A stretch of DNA of 42,212 nucleotides, from assembly GCA_017848635.1 (NCBI GenBank), contig JAFIHK010000160.1, positions 1 to 42,212 on the forward strand. Reading direction: 5' to 3'. The position numbers and the translations under genes were made by a program. The notes below the pieces were generated by a model. It was not told where the DNA came from and made no database searches. It saw nothing but the letters and a program-made list of their open reading frames with translations. Origin of the DNA: Bacteroidales bacterium. Its GTDB lineage: Bacteria; Bacteroidota; Bacteroidia; Bacteroidales; UBA932. Shown here piece after piece: positions 42,037-42,212 of this stretch (its first letter is position 1; each line of letters starts with the position of its first letter).

Positions 42037-42212
42037 GGGAACAGAACAAATTGTTACAGACTGGTACACGGAGAGGGGGATAATCTGCCCGGATTGATAA
42101 TAGATTATTATAACGAGAGAGCAGTAATCTACTGCTAAAGAAGAGCAATGTATAGTAACCGGGAAGATATCTGACAATCGTAAAAATAACTCTCTGGTGT
42201 TTCGTTAATCTA
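42037..42212 (+). pseudogene. In-frame continuation of rlmI with several stops (degraded or misread end)
   Basis: Reading on in the rlmI frame gives [20 protein letters not shown] then [13 protein letters not shown], a clear RlmI methyltransferase segment. Stops follow at 42136, 42172, 42181 and 42187, between fragments such as MYSNREDI that still look like the family. No frame change is needed, so base errors at a contig or clone end, or true decay, fit better than a frameshift. The full gene would run past the window. Confidence 0.6.

Noticed and set aside
42034-42189. Stop-codon reassignment explaining the readable sequence after the rlmI stop
   Set aside because: All other genes here use TAA, TAG and TGA as normal ends, so a local error or decay is far more likely.
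1-42212. CRISPR arrays, insertion sequences, phage or restriction genes
   Set aside because: No spaced direct repeats, transposase or integrase motifs, or terminal inverted repeats were found by eye on either strand.

Overview
This 42.2 kb window reads as a chromosomal segment of a Bacteroidota bacterium, most likely order Bacteroidales. Supporting traits are FimA/Mfa1-type fimbrillins, a type III glutamine synthetase, DUF4296- and DUF6427-like proteins, outer-membrane barrels typical of the phylum, little visible Shine-Dalgarno signal, and repeated promoter matches to the Bacteroidetes pattern (TTTG, 19-21 nt, TAnnTTTG). The assignment comes from protein and promoter patterns, not a database search. 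Both ends look technically suspect. The first ~83 bases are GC-rich and encode a piece of an unrelated dehydrogenase. In the last ~180 bases the terminal gene is broken by several in-frame stops. The length would fit a fosmid insert, but that is only a guess.

Layout, left to right. 84-200: C-terminal end of a ferredoxin with a strong terminator. 305-3528 (minus): two-gene fimbrial lipoprotein operon, the second gene carrying two Big2 Ig-like domains. 3709-5535 (plus): serS-ruvC. 5649-8444 (plus): large TonB-receptor-like outer-membrane protein. 8464-11408 (minus): mqnE (futalosine menaquinone pathway), a PASTA membrane protein and an RluD-type pseudouridine synthase. 11478-16017 (minus): queD, polA, a sigma factor and rsmG nearly head-to-tail, then rpmH from its own promoter. 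16197-17411 (plus): PLP aminotransferase. 17408-19185 (minus): FecCD-type permease and its ATPase. 19263-24291 (plus): tpiA-prmA, tRNA-Leu(UAG), then trigger factor-clpP-clpX, closed by a symmetrical bidirectional terminator. 24359-30601 (minus): eight tightly packed genes (DUF4296-like lipoprotein, amidohydrolase, radical SAM protein, dtd, deoC, small outer-membrane protein, M20 dipeptidase, LysE exporter). 30666-33551 (plus): polysaccharide deacetylase, purD, DUF6427-like membrane protein. 33544-36228 (minus): dacB/PBP4 and an aspartate-type aminotransferase. 36325-42212 (plus): glnN, purM, a predicted lipoprotein glutamate/aspartate racemase, a DEDD exonuclease and an interrupted RlmI-type methyltransferase.

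Most of the window is housekeeping: translation, replication and repair, protein quality control, purine and amino-acid metabolism. I see no CRISPR array, phage or transposase. The points most worth following are the racemase homologue with a lipoprotein signal and all catalytic residues retained, the Big2-bearing fimbrial protein, a DNA polymerase I whose proofreading motifs are not recognisable, an amidohydrolase that may be the missing aminofutalosine deaminase for mqnE, the interlocked divergent promoters between tpiA and the FecCD permease, and promoters that would leave almost no leader on purM and the PASTA gene.
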